Positions 1 to 12,770 of a DNA stretch of 64,000 nucleotides are shown here, one piece after another. Within the stretch, counting starts at the first letter, position 1, and each line of letters starts with the position of its first letter. This stretch comes from Adiantum capillus-veneris. Its lineage: Eukaryota > Streptophyta > Polypodiopsida > Polypodiales > Pteridaceae. Location: the NCBI GenBank assembly GCA_014529385.2, contig CM043947.1, positions 116,918,087 to 116,982,086 on the forward strand, given 5' to 3'. Under the pieces are notes generated by a model, which was given only the letters and a program-made list of their open reading frames with translations, was not told where the DNA came from and did no database searches. The position numbers and the translations under genes are program-made.

Positions 1-3000
1 ATCAGACAGAGAATGGACTTGTTGAAGCCGTTGTGGTTCTTATAACGAAAATGCCACGTTTGCGACCAAATCCTAAATTGGACACGCTAGGAGTTACGTA
101 TACATTCAAACCGGAATTTTCCAAGGCAAGTTTTCCCGTTGTCTTTTCATCTTCTTGGTACCACATGATGTCTGATCATTTTTATCTTCAATTTTACTTG
201 TGAAAAGGCCTGGGAACGGTGGCGAAATCAAATAGCAAAGCTCAATTCAAGCTCTTTCTGGCTGGAATGCACTCATGAAGGCACTGTAAATGGCCTTAAA
301 CAGCTATTGTCGGTGCTACTTGGTGATGTCAATACATTAACTGCAGCCACTATGCATTGGATGGAGCTTTTGGTGTCACATTTTCTCTTTATCAGGCCAT
401 TTTTAATGGTAAAGTTCGCTTGTACGGATGATTGCATGTATGATTCAATGAAAGTCACGAACACCACATGAGAATGTTTAGGGCAGCGATGTTTCAATTT
501 ACAACTATTCTGTTGTGATATCACTCACTAAATCTGTTTTACTGGGCACGAATTCATTGGCACTTAGCATAAAGCAACATAAAGAGCACAAGCTATTTTT
601 TTAAAGCACAGGTGTCATCTGTTATCAATAACTATATGCCCTCAAAACTGTAATGGTCAACTGCTTTCAATTACTAGCCATAAAAGCTCTCGGTGAAGAA
701 TCTGCCACGCTAGCAAATTCTAGGCGAGAAACCCAGAAGATGACCTCCAAAACTGTAACAAGAAAATCTCTCTAAAAAGAGTGAAAAATGCCTTGGCCAC
801 TTCAGGAGGAACCATATCCTCTGAAAGATTTGCACTTTGGAGCAAAAGTACTCTCTCCATCTTCACCCCAAGGAACCAAGAGGAGTTAAACGGCACCAGT
901 AGTGTGCTGTGATGTAAGAAGTGTAAGAAGCTCATAGTTGGGGTCATAACTCATCAATTTGTAAAATTTACAACCATGGATCTGAAGAGGAACAAGAGAA
1001 GGTTAACAGTTGATGCGAAGATGAGGGGGAAGAAACAACTGGCATCACCAAGAGATATTAATAGCAAACGGGAGCTGAAAAGGAAGAATGAGCAAGAACA
1101 TTGAATTGCATGTATCGGGCTAGTCACCTTGACAAGATGGTAGAAACACTTCAACAACACCAAGCTGAAACAAAACAACAAACTTGAACGTGAAAGAGAA
1201 CTTAACACAGTATACAAGAGACACAGGGTGGCGGAGTTCCACTCCCAGAAGCATTGGCCCCTCAACTAAGCGCCCATCACGGTATTTTTTTTATTGCCCA
1301 AGACCAAAGTCATAGTTTTCGAGTGTGGAAGAGTCATGTTCTCCCTCTGAGTCATCCACAGAGTCATAGTGCACTTGGTCGATGCATGGCACCCTCGGCC
1401 GCTCTTTAATAGGCACGGGTCTGAAAGCAACTGCCAAAAGCTACTCAAAAAGTCACACTTATTTTTTACAAGTGCAAAAGCACCACAATCAATTGCTAAC
1501 AGAAAGTGAGGCCCAAAGCATTGGGAAAACTCAACTCTTTCCATATCTGGTGTCCAAATAGCGGCCCCACGCACTTGATTCCAGATCTGTACGGTGCCAC
1601 GTCAACAGCATTTCACATGGTGAATCCAACCCAAATTCTCACGGCTCAGACTTGGGTCCACTCTGATCCAGTTCCAGCTCGGCTCTACTTCTCTTTTTCC
1701 CGTCCATTGCTAGCATGGCACGTCATCACTTGTGTGTTATAATCCCCTCTTAAAAGAAGAGCAATCACCCTCAATCATGCCTGCAAAATAGACATAAAAC
1801 CATTCTTCAGTAGACATTGGCTTCTTGCAAACATACCACTGACCATCCCCACAAGAGAGTGTTTGGATACTCTCATTACTATACGTGGACGATATTGTTC
1901 TCATTGGTGCCTCTTGCAGAGGGTTTACAGAGACTAGACCTAGTCTAGACCATTGTAGTTTGTCTGGTCTGATGCATGATGGATAGAGAGATATGGGGAA
2001 ACCTCTAGTCACTATGATCTCTAGGATGATCCGATGTAAGGCCAAAGTGTCGCCGCATGAGGTCGTCTCAGCGTATTTGAGAGCTACACCGATTGTGGTT
2101 GATGCACTTACTAGATCGGTATCTTACATGTATGGCTTGTGGGAGCTTCCAGGTCATGTTATAGTGTAAGGTGCAGCGGATGTGAATGTTGAACTTTGCT
2201 CAAGATGAGTGCTCCAAACTGTGCTCAAGGTTCCTTTCACTTACGGAAGGGAGAGCCTTCTGTTCCTTTAGTGAGAGAGTGCAATGGACACAAGCAAAGT
2301 GGTGAACACTGTGAATGAAGGTGCTGAGAGAGAAGAGAATACGACACCAGAATGTTGTCAAACCCTCCTCCGAAGGCCCCACTCTCTATGGCGAGAGCGG
2401 TCTACTATTGATTGCACAAATCTCTACAATGCTTGGACTTGCTGACGATGTCGACGACGATGAGGACGACGACGAGACGGGCTGAAATCTGAAAACGCCA
2501 ATGGCTGAAAACTGCAAATCTTTATCTGCTGAATTCTGACTCTATGTCGGTGACGATGTCGATGGCGACGATGCGACGATGACGCGCTGAAAACGCAGAT
2601 GCTGAAATTTGCGTTTTCCGGGCTGAATCTGCAAACTACGTTGGATTTGACCGTGCGGCGAGGATCTGTTGCGGGAAGGTGAGATCTGCGAGGTACGGGA
2701 CTTGTTCTGCGATGTCTAACTGCTGAAAACTGAAAACGCTGGTGCTTAATGAGGTCTTGTCGTGATGGAACTGCAAAACGCTGGTGGTTATGTTGCTCAA
2801 AAATGCTAGGGCTGATCTGTCTTGTGGTGGGAATCTGCTAACACTAGGGTTGATCTGCTGTCGCTTGTTGCCGAGTTGTCTTGCCAATGCAAAAATGCTA
2901 GGGCTGGTCTTGATCCAAAAACGCTAGCTTCTTTGCTGTGATGCAAAAACGCTGGGGCATCTTGGGGGGTCATGCTGAGAAGTTGCCTGACGAACACCGG

Positions 3001-6000
3001 ATTCCTGCTGCCTCTTCTGTTGTGGAATGCTAGCACTAGGTTTGCTTATATATTCACTTAGTGAAATTGCCCTACCCAGTTCCTAACTAGTGGCTATAGA
3101 TGGGAGACAGCCTGTATCAGGAGACACGATCAGAGCACAGAGGGCGGGGCTCAGGAGGAGTGGCAATGTTATTCAAAGAGGAGTTGCAGCCATTGATACA
3201 TATAGCCCATAGGGATGAGCAAGCTAGGTGCATGTGGGTGAGATTGAGAGCAGAGATGGACAGATATCTTTACATTGCTATTTGCTACTTTCCCCCGAGT
3301 ACGTCAGTTTATGCACCACCCAGAGGACAGTCTCCCTTCTCTATTTTGGATGATGACATATGGGAGTTCTCTAGAGATGGTGACATCATCATTCTAGGGG
3401 ATTTCAATGCTAGGACTGCCCATCATTAGACAGTATTTTATGATACTTCAGAGGAGATGCTGAGAGAGTGGGATGTTGCAGAGACGGGCCTATCCAGGCT
3501 ATCATAGGATGGAGAACACACTGAGTATGGACGACACTTGATAGACATGGGGACTGCACATGGATTGGCCATCTTGAATGGCCTACAGAGATTTCCCGAT
3601 GCGGGGGGTTTTAATGCTTTCCACATAGACATGGAGCCAGCACAGTGGATTATGTCATGGCACAACAGAGCCTCATCTCTAGTATCCAGGATCTCACGGC
3701 TGGACCCAGACCTGTTGGTGTGGCAGTGGACAATGCTCTTGTGTCGTTGACAATCTCTTTTCAGTTTAGTGTAGCACACAGGCTACGGGCAGCAGCCCCT
3801 ACTCGCTACACCTTCACACGGGAGACGGACTCTGTATACATAGATGGGATCTACAGACCCCTGTGCACAGAGGAGCCAGGGCGACCTCTGGAGGAGCTTA
3901 CTATTATACTGACACAGACACTATATGATGCAGCAACAGAGGCATACCCACATACCCAGCTTGAGCAGAGACGCCGTTCGGGGAGCATGCCCTAGAACAG
4001 TTGGTATCATGAGGAATGCCGAGACACTAGAGCTAGACTTCAGAGGGAGGTGCTTTTGGGGGACATCACTCACAGACAGTCACATATTGACTTCCGACGT
4101 CTAGTGCGGCAGAAGAAGAAGGCATTTTTGGCTCGCCTAGAGCAGGATCTATACCAGCTATTCTTGCGTCAAGACTCACGTGAGGCATTGCGGCTCTTTC
4201 ATGAGCACTCACCCCCCCCCCCCCCGCCATCACTTCTACAGAGGCTTGGGGCCAGTATGCATCATCTCTGTACACAATTCCTAAGCAGCCCCCCCTTCCC
4301 GACCCCCCCGATCCATGCCCACACACATGTGCTTTTTTCACCGTTGAGATGGTGAGGAAGGCCATTGGCAGGATGAGGTTTGGGAGAGCATATGATCATG
4401 ATGGCTTAGTGGCTGAGCATTTCACGCACGCAAGAGATTTACTAGCAAAACTTCTAGCAGCTATGTTTAACTGTGCCATGTGTGAGGGCTTGCCTGATAC
4501 TTGGAGCCTATCTACTATTGTACCTATCTTCAAGTCGGAGACCCTATGGAGCCTGGGAATTATCGCGCTATCATGATTGGACACACATTGGCACGGTTGT
4601 ACGCATCTATTCTTGAGCAACAGCTGAGTAGATGGGCAGAGAAGGAGGGGATACGCGCAGCTGAGCAGGCAGGTTTCAGGAGGGGTTTTTCTATTCTTGA
4701 CCATATCTTGACACTCAGAGCCATCATTGAGGAGGGTAGATCGTGTGGGAGACGGATCTATTGTAGCTTTGTGGATTTCCGCAAAGCATTTGACACAGTG
4801 CCCAGAGGTAGATTGATGCGCAAATTACAGCAGATGGGAGTACCCACAGAGCTCATTTAGGGGGTCATGGCATTATACAAGTCAGTAGTGGGGCATGTAC
4901 GCACCTCAGAGGGTCTATCCACACCGGTTTACTCCACTATTGGGGTGAAGCAGGGCTGCCCGCTCTCTCCTACTCTATTTGGTATGTATGTGGATGAGGT
5001 TTTTGACTACATTGAGAGAGATGGTGATAGAGGTGCACAGCTGGCAGGGACATGGATTCCACTATTGTTATATGCTGATGATATTGTGTTGATCTCCGAC
5101 TCTCCGGAGGGGATGCAACGTCACTTGGATGCTTTGCATAGGTTTGCCCAGGAAAGTGGTTTGTCCGTCAACCTTGGTAAAACCAAGGTCATGGTATTTA
5201 ATACCACCCCGTAGTGGATCAGGAGGTCAGCGCCCGCATTCACATATGGCCAGGATCATCACGGGAGGACAGGCCGCAGTGATGGATGGGGGGACATGGA
5301 GAAGCCTCTGGTCTCTATGATCTCGCGGCTCATTAGAGACAAGGCTTCAGTACCACGTGCTATTGTACGAGCAGAGCTAGCTGCCCCCCCACTAGTGGTT
5401 GAGGCGCTCACCAGATCTGTCTCCTTCATACACTGCATGTGGGAACTTCCCAGAGACAGATATGCACGCCTTGCACTTGAGTCCTCTCGACAATTAGCCA
5501 TGCAAGGAGATACAGCATGCTGGTATGGGGAGATGACATCATGGTTTCAAGCGCACGGGTTCAGCATAGACAGATTGTCTCCCTTCCAGTACTCACTGGA
5601 TGCGCCCTCTCTGACTCTTACACAGTCCGAGATCACCAGGCTCATTCGCAGGACTTGACTCAGTTAGACACCAAGAGGACATGGATATAGCCAGCATAGA
5701 AGCTGGGCACGAAGATGGCTTTCTACAGAGAGCATCTCCTCCAGCTTACGGAGGATGGTTTTGTGAGGAGGCCCAGATACATGGACACCCACTTGTCTCA
5801 TGGGATACGATGTGCTATTGGCCAGATATGCACATCTTCACACCAGCTCGGATCGAGACTGGGAGATACAGCGGAGTACCAGCAGAGGCCAGGACATGCC
5901 CCCTGTGTGACATCGAGCCTGAGACAGAGTTGCACTACACATGCCACTGCCCCGTCTACTACGAGATATGAGGCCGTTTCCATTGCTTGTTCAGAGAGGG

Positions 6001-9000
6001 CTTTGGACCATTCTCTAGAGTCATGCGGTACGAAGATCAAAGATGCCTGGGTTTGTTTTTGCTCGAGCTGCGCAGACACAGAGAGAGCCTGATGAGAGGA
6101 GAGACTAGCCAGTCTCAGAGACAAATCACAGACTTCTTTAGAGATGCCACTGGACTCTCGGAGGAGTTACTACCACAGTAGAGCTCGTCGCCTTACACCA
6201 GAGGCACACGGATCGATCGAGCGACTGTGTTGGGGAGATCCAGACGCCCACGACTGCGGAGGACTACACAACATCGACGGAGGCTGCATCAGAGGATTCG
6301 GATCACTTTGGCTCGACATGCACGACGCCCGGTCAGACTACTGACCATGGAGGAGATTGATGAGATCCGCCAGCGACCGATGCTGGATCTCCTGTGATCT
6401 AGCTATCCGAGCTAGTTGTTTAGCTGCTTAGTTCACACCTAGCAGTTCAGGATTCTACAGTATTTTTTTTGTCATTTTGTCATTATGTCATCTTGTTACT
6501 CTTGTTACTCTGACTTTGTATCAGATCCACCACATTGTAAACTTTCTAGTCTCATAGGTCACTTTGGCCTTTTGAAGACGTTAATATAACATTTCACAAA
6601 AAAAATTTAGGACATCACAAAAAATTGCAGAAATTGAATGCGCCATGTATGCTTAATGCGGGAACATGTATGCATAATACGGATGCCCGGGTGCGTGTAG
6701 ATCTCCGCAACACTTCGTCTCGTTTGTTTGTTTGTTAGTAACGCCCAGCCATGAGGAAGCAAAATGACAAGCCCGACCCCTTAGAGGACACAATCCAAAA
6801 GTGCAAAGAAGAAATGGTCGATACCATTAACAAGATCAACCGCCACCTATTAGGTACAATTAACCTACTCGAAGATCGTGTTCTGACCCAAGAAAGCAAG
6901 ATCATTGCATTGGGTGATCGTGTGACGGCCCAGGACGAAGAGATTGCGTCACTCAAGAGGGAGCTCGCCGAGGCACGATCAAAAAATACACTTGAAGAAG
7001 GAGAATTGCAACCTTCAGTAATTGAAGAGCTCAACACGATCAAAGAACAAGTGCGAGCCATCAAAGAGGGGGAAGAGCAGCACAAAGAATTGATGACCTC
7101 TTGGGTGGACGTTATCACCAAGACTCAACAGAAGGCAGATGAGGCAGAGAATGGATTGAGTTTGCCAACAAGGGGAAAAGCAAGGAAACAACAACGTTCA
7201 CATCCAACATAATTAACCTGACACTAGAAGAGGAGCAAAGAAGGTGTGTGCGCTCTCTACATGTAAGAATTTGCGGCCTTAAAGACAAAGATAATGTGGA
7301 CGAAGAGGTAAAAGAACTCATGGCTTTGATGGGGGTTCATGAGCCGATGCACTCAAGAGCATGGAGAGTAGGCAACAAGAAAAATGGGAGCAAGGGGGAA
7401 ACCTCGAAAGAAAGGGCACTCATCCTTTGTTTTCCCTCCATAGGACTTTCTGAAGAAGAGACCAACTCTTAAGAAAACGGGCATCTTTCACGGGGATGAT
7501 CTTACCCTCTCACAGATCGCTCATATGCAGGAGGTAATGCCAGAGATTAGAACGGCAAGGGAAAAAGGTAAGATTGCTTTTTACCTTGATGGAAGAGTGG
7601 TGATATTGGAGTCACGCCCACATGACGGTGTGAGACTTTATGGGACCACACTCAAAGAAGTTGCTACCTGGAATTGTAATGGATCTATGCGTCTTGATGT
7701 GGGTGCTTTTGAGGAAAGTTTTAGTGGTAGAGACATCATCTTCTACTCTGAGACACATCAGGCCCCTGGGCAGACTATGCCTCACATTAGTGGATACAGA
7801 TGGGAGACCGCCTGTAGACAGGAGACACGATCAGAGCACAGAGGGCGGGGCTCAGGAGGAGTGGCAGTGTTATTCAGGGAGGAGTTGCAACCATTGATAC
7901 ATATAGCCTGTAGGGACGAGCAAGCTAGGTACATGTGGGTGAGACTGAGAGCAGAGACAGACATATATCTTTACATTGCTATTTGCTACTTTCCCCCGAG
8001 TACGTCAGTGTATGCAACACCAAGAGGACAGTCCCCCTTTTCTATTTTGGATTATGACATCTGGTAGTTCTCTAGAGACGGTGACATCATCATTTTAGGG
8101 ACTTCAATGCTAGGACTGCCCATCATCAGATAGTTTTTTATGATACTTCAGAGGAGATGTTGAGAGAGTTGGATGTTGCAGAGACGGGCCTATCCAGACT
8201 CTCACAGGATGGGGAACATACTGAGTATGGACGACACTTGATAAACATGGGGACCGCACATGGATTGGCCATTTTGAATGGCCTACAGAGATTTCCTGAT
8301 GTAGGGGGTTTTACATGCTTTCCACACAGACATGGAGCCAGCACAGTGGATTATGTCATGGCAAAATCCGAGCCTCATCTCTATTATCCAGGATCTCATG
8401 GCTGGACCCAGACCTGTTGGTGTGGCAGTAGACCATGCTCTTGTGTCGCTGACCATCTCTTTCTAGTTCAGTATAGCACACAAGCCACAGGCAGCAGCCC
8501 CTACCCGCTACACTTTCACGCAGGAGACAGACGGTGTATACATAGCTGGGATCTACAGACGCCTGTGTACAGAAGAGGCAGGGCGACCTTTGGAGGAGCT
8601 TACTACTATACAGACACATACATTACATGATGCAGCAGCAAAGGCATATCCACACACCCAGCCTGAGCAGAGATGGCGTTCTGGGAGCATGCCCCAGAAC
8701 AGCTGGTATGACGAGGAATGCCGCGAGACTAGAGCTAGACTTCAGAGGGAGGTGCTTTTGGGGGACATCACTCACAGACAGTCACAGATTGACTTCCGAC
8801 GCCTGGTGCTGCGGAAGAAGAGGGTATTTTTGGCTCGCCTAGACCAGGACCTATACCATCTATTCTTGAGTCAGGACTCACATGATGCATGGCTTTCATG
8901 AGCACTCCCCCCCCCCCCCCCCCCCCCCTCTTCCCCCGCCATTACCTCTACAGCGGCCTGGGGCCAATACGCGTCATCTTTGTACACACTTCTTGGACAA

Positions 9001-12000
9001 CCGCCCTTCCCCGACCCCCCCGATCCATGTCCCCACACATGTGCTTTTTTCACTGTTGAGATGGTGAGGAACGCCATTGACAGGATGAGGACTGGGAGAG
9101 CATATGATCATGATGGCTTAGTGGCTGAGCACTTCATACATGCCAGAGATCTACTGGTAGAGCTTCTAGCAGTTATGTTTAACCGTGCCATGTGTGAGGG
9201 TTCGCCTGATACTTGGAGCCTATCTACTATTGTACCTATCTTCAAGTCAAGAGACCCTATGGAGCGTGGGAATAATCGCACTATCATGATCGGACACACA
9301 TTGGCATGGTTGTACGCATCCATTCTTGAGCAGCAGCTGAGCAGATAGGCAGAGAGAGAGAAGATACGGGCAACCGGGCAAGCAAGGTTCAGGAGAGGCT
9401 TTTCTACTCTTGACCATATCTTGACACTCAGAGCCATCATTGAGGGTACATCGCATCAGAGACAGATCTATTGTAGCTTTGGGGACTTCCTCAAAGCATT
9501 TGACACAGTACCCAGAGCTAGATTGATACACAGATTACAAGAGATGTGAGTACCCATAGAGCTCATCTGGGGAGTTATGGCATTATACAGGTCAATAGTG
9601 GGGCATGTACGCACCCAGAGGGCCTTTCTACAGCGGTTCACTCCACTATTGGGGTGAAGCAGGGTTGCCCGCTCTCTCCTACTCTATTTGGTATGTATGT
9701 GGATGAGGTTTCTGACTACATTGAGAGAGCTGGGGATAGAGGTGCACAGCTGGCAGGGACATGGATTCTACTATTGTTGTATGCTGATGATATTGTGTTG
9801 ATCTCCGACTCTCCGGATGGGATGCAACGTCACTTGGATGCTTTGCATAGGTTCGCCCAAGAAAGTGGTTTGCCTATCAACCTTGGTAAAACCAAGGTCA
9901 TGGTATTTAATACCACCCTGTAGTGGATCAGGAGGTCAGCACCCGCATTCACATACGGCCAGGAGATAGTGGAGTATACAGATGCTTACACCTACCTTGG
10001 AGTGGTTTTCAATGGAAAAGCATTTTCATTGAGGAGAGCAGCAGAGACTAGACTGACTAGAGCCCACGCAGCATTGAGCAGATTGGAGAGGATGTGTTCA
10101 CATGTTCAATTTCAGGAGGCTCGGACGAGGCTCTGGCTCTTTGACACTTTGGTGGCCTTTGCATTGCTCTATGGAGCTGAGATTTGGGGACCGTCCTTGG
10201 ACCATCACGGGAGGACAAGTCGCACGGATGGAGGGGGGGACATGGAGAAGCCATTAGTCTCTATGATCCTGCGGCTCATTAGAGCCAAGGCTTCAGTACC
10301 ACGTGCCATTATCCGGGCAGAGCTAGCTGCCCCCCCATTAGTGGTGGAGGCGCTCACCAGATCTGTCTCCCTGCATGGCTAACTGTCGAGAGGACTCAAG
10401 TGCAAGGCGAGTATACAGCATGCTGGTATGGGGAGATGACATCATGGTTTCAGGCACATGGGTTCAGCATGGACAGACTACCCCCTTTCCAGTACTCACT
10501 AGATGTAAGGTGCAACAGAATTGAATGTTTGTACTTTTCTCAAGATGAGTGCTCCGAAGTGTGCTCAAGGGTTCCTTTTACTTACGGAAGGGAGAGCCTT
10601 CCGTTCCTTTAGTGAGAGAGTGCAATGGGCACAAACAAAGTGATGAACACTGTGCGTGAAAGTGTATGAGACTGAGAGATAGAGAAGAGAATACGACACG
10701 AGAGACGACGTAAAACCCTCCTCCGAAGGCCCCACTCTCTATGGCGAGAGCGGTCTACTTATGATTGCACAAATCTCTACAATGCTTGGACTTGCCGACG
10801 ACGATGAGGACGATGTTGAGACGGGCTGAAATCTGGAAACTCTAAGGGCTGAAATCTGCAAATCTTCTATCTGCTGAATTCTGACTCTATGTCGGTGACG
10901 AGGTCGATGACGACGATGCGACGACGACGCGCTGAAAACGCAGATGTTGAAATCTGTGTTTTCCGGGCTGAATCTATAAACCTTGCGGAATCTGACCGTG
11001 CGGCGAGGATCTGCTGCGGGAAGGTGAGATCTGCGGGGTTCGGGGGTTCTTCTGTGGTGTCTAAAGGCTGAAAACTGAAAACGCTGGTCCTAGGGCTGAT
11101 TCTGTCTCGATGATCTGCAAAAACGCTGAGGTTGTGCTGCAAATCAAAAATGCTAGGGCTGAATTTGGTTCTGTTGTCGCCGGTTGTTCTGCAAATGCAA
11201 AACGCTAGGCTGATCTGCTGTGTCGTGATGACGCCGGGGCTGATCTGCTGTGCACAAAACGCCAAGGCTGATCTGATGCAAAAACGCTAGGTCTTGGGTG
11301 AGAGAAAACGCCAGAGTTGTCGCGGGGGTTGGTCTTGCTGAGAAGTTGCCTGTTGAGCAAGGTGCTCCTACTGCCTCTTCTACCAGAAAGTGCTAGCACT
11401 AGGTTTCTACTTATACAAACTTAGCAAAATTGCCCTACCTACTTTGCAACAAAAGTCACTTAAAAATAATAAGTGAAAAATGTCAAAAATAGGGAAAAGA
11501 GACCTATGCACTATAAAAATGCTACTGATGGGATATGACTGGAATATGATGGTCATGCTGTGTGCAACCAGAGGATATGCATCTAATCGAAGTGTTTGGA
11601 CATGCACGGTCTGTGAACATACTCACAAAAGTGCCAGATCACTTCCTTTTCTAGACTGACTTGACTAAACTGAACCCTGATCATGCTGTAGCTTGTCCAC
11701 GGACACATATGGTTGGATGTGTCACGTGACACTAGATGCACCCTCTCTGACTCTTACACAGTCCGAGATCACCACGCTCATCCGCTAGGACTTGACTCAG
11801 CTAGACACCAGGAGGATATGGATACAACCAACACAAGAGTTGGGCACGAAGATGGATTTCTACAGAGAGCATCTTCTCCAGCTTACAGAGGACGGTTTTG
11901 TGACGAGGCCCAGATACATGGACACCCACTTGTCTCATGGGATACGATGTGCCATTGGCGAGATACGCACATCTTCACACCAGCTACGGATCGAGATTGG

Positions 12001-12720
12001 GAGATACAATGGAGTACTGGCAGAGGCCAGGACATGCCTCCTGTGTGACATGGAGCCTGAGACAGAGTTGCACTACACATACCACTGCCCCGTCTACTAT
12101 GAGATACGTGGCCGCTTCCACTGCTTGTTCAGAGATGGCTTTAGACCACTCTCCAAAGTCATGTGGTACGTGGATCAGAGATGCTTGGGTCTGTTTTTGC
12201 TCGAGCTGCGCAGACACAGAGAGAGCCTCATGAGGGGAGAGGCTAGCCAGTCTCAGAGACGGATCACAGACTTCTTTAGAGCAGACACTGGACAACCGGA
12301 GGAGCTACTACCACAGGAGAGCTCGTCGCCTCACACCAGAGGCACACTGATTGACTGAGCAACCGAGTTAGGGAGACCCAAACGCCCACGACTGCGGAGG
12401 ACTACACAACATAGACGGAGGCTGCATTAGAGGATTCGGATCACTTTGGCCTGACATGCACGACGCTCGGTCAGGCTATTGACCATGGAGGAGATTGATG
12501 AGATCCGCCAACGAGATCCGCCAACGACCGATGCTGGATCTTTTGTGATTTAGCTATCCCACTTAGCTGCTTAGCTCACATCTAGCAATCTAGGATTCCA
12601 TAGTATTTTTTTCTGTCATTTTTTGTTACTCTGACTTTGTATCAGATCCACCACATTGTAACTTTCTGGTCTCATAGGTCACTTTGGCCTTTTGAAGACG
12701 TTAATATAACATTTCATTTC

Positions 12721-12770
<50 letters not shown>

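Larger units (their letters stand above)
3084..6605 (+). mobile_element. LINE copy 1 (5'-truncated, ends in A-run)
   Basis: Non-LTR retrotransposon in the same orientation as NUP85. It begins inside the endonuclease domain (GYRWET region of copy 2) and runs through RT and a C-terminal Cys/His motif to a 3' UTR with CTCATAGGTCACTTTGGCC and GACGTTAATATAACATTTCA, ending in A8. An internal deletion at about 5253 removes roughly 240 bp relative to copy 2. Inserted in NUP85 intron 2. Confidence 0.88.
7470..12548 (+). pseudogene. LINE copy 2 ORF1 C-domain plus ORF2, interrupted
   Basis: From 7525 one frame runs without a stop from an ORF1-like C-terminal domain (IRTAREKGKIAFYLDGRVVI) straight into the endonuclease start (VATWNCNGSM, then YSETHQ), ending at TAG near 8065. 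Further on: CAG at 8695-8697 where copies 1 and 3 have TAG, C22 at 8907-8928, RT blocks (VKQGCPLSPTLF near 9656, LYADDIVLIS near 9780, VNLGKTKVMVF-like INLGKTKVMVF near 9877), YLGVVF near 9997. The solo LTR splits the reading at 10504; it resumes at 11732 with the CLLCDMEPETELHYTYHC motif and ends at MLDLL near 12548. Multiple frameshifts and stops. Confidence 0.82.
6606..12766 (+). mobile_element. LINE copy 2 (longest copy; carries a solo LTR)
   Basis: The only copy with an ORF1 region. A short leader (6606-6750) precedes a coiled-coil ORF1, an ORF1-like C-terminal domain, endonuclease, RT and Cys/His tail. It is interrupted at 10504-11731 by a solo LTR, then resumes and ends with TTTCATTTCATTT followed by (CT)n at 12724-12766. 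The 5' end was not fixed by a target duplication; it is taken as the point after the A-run of copy 1. Confidence 0.85.
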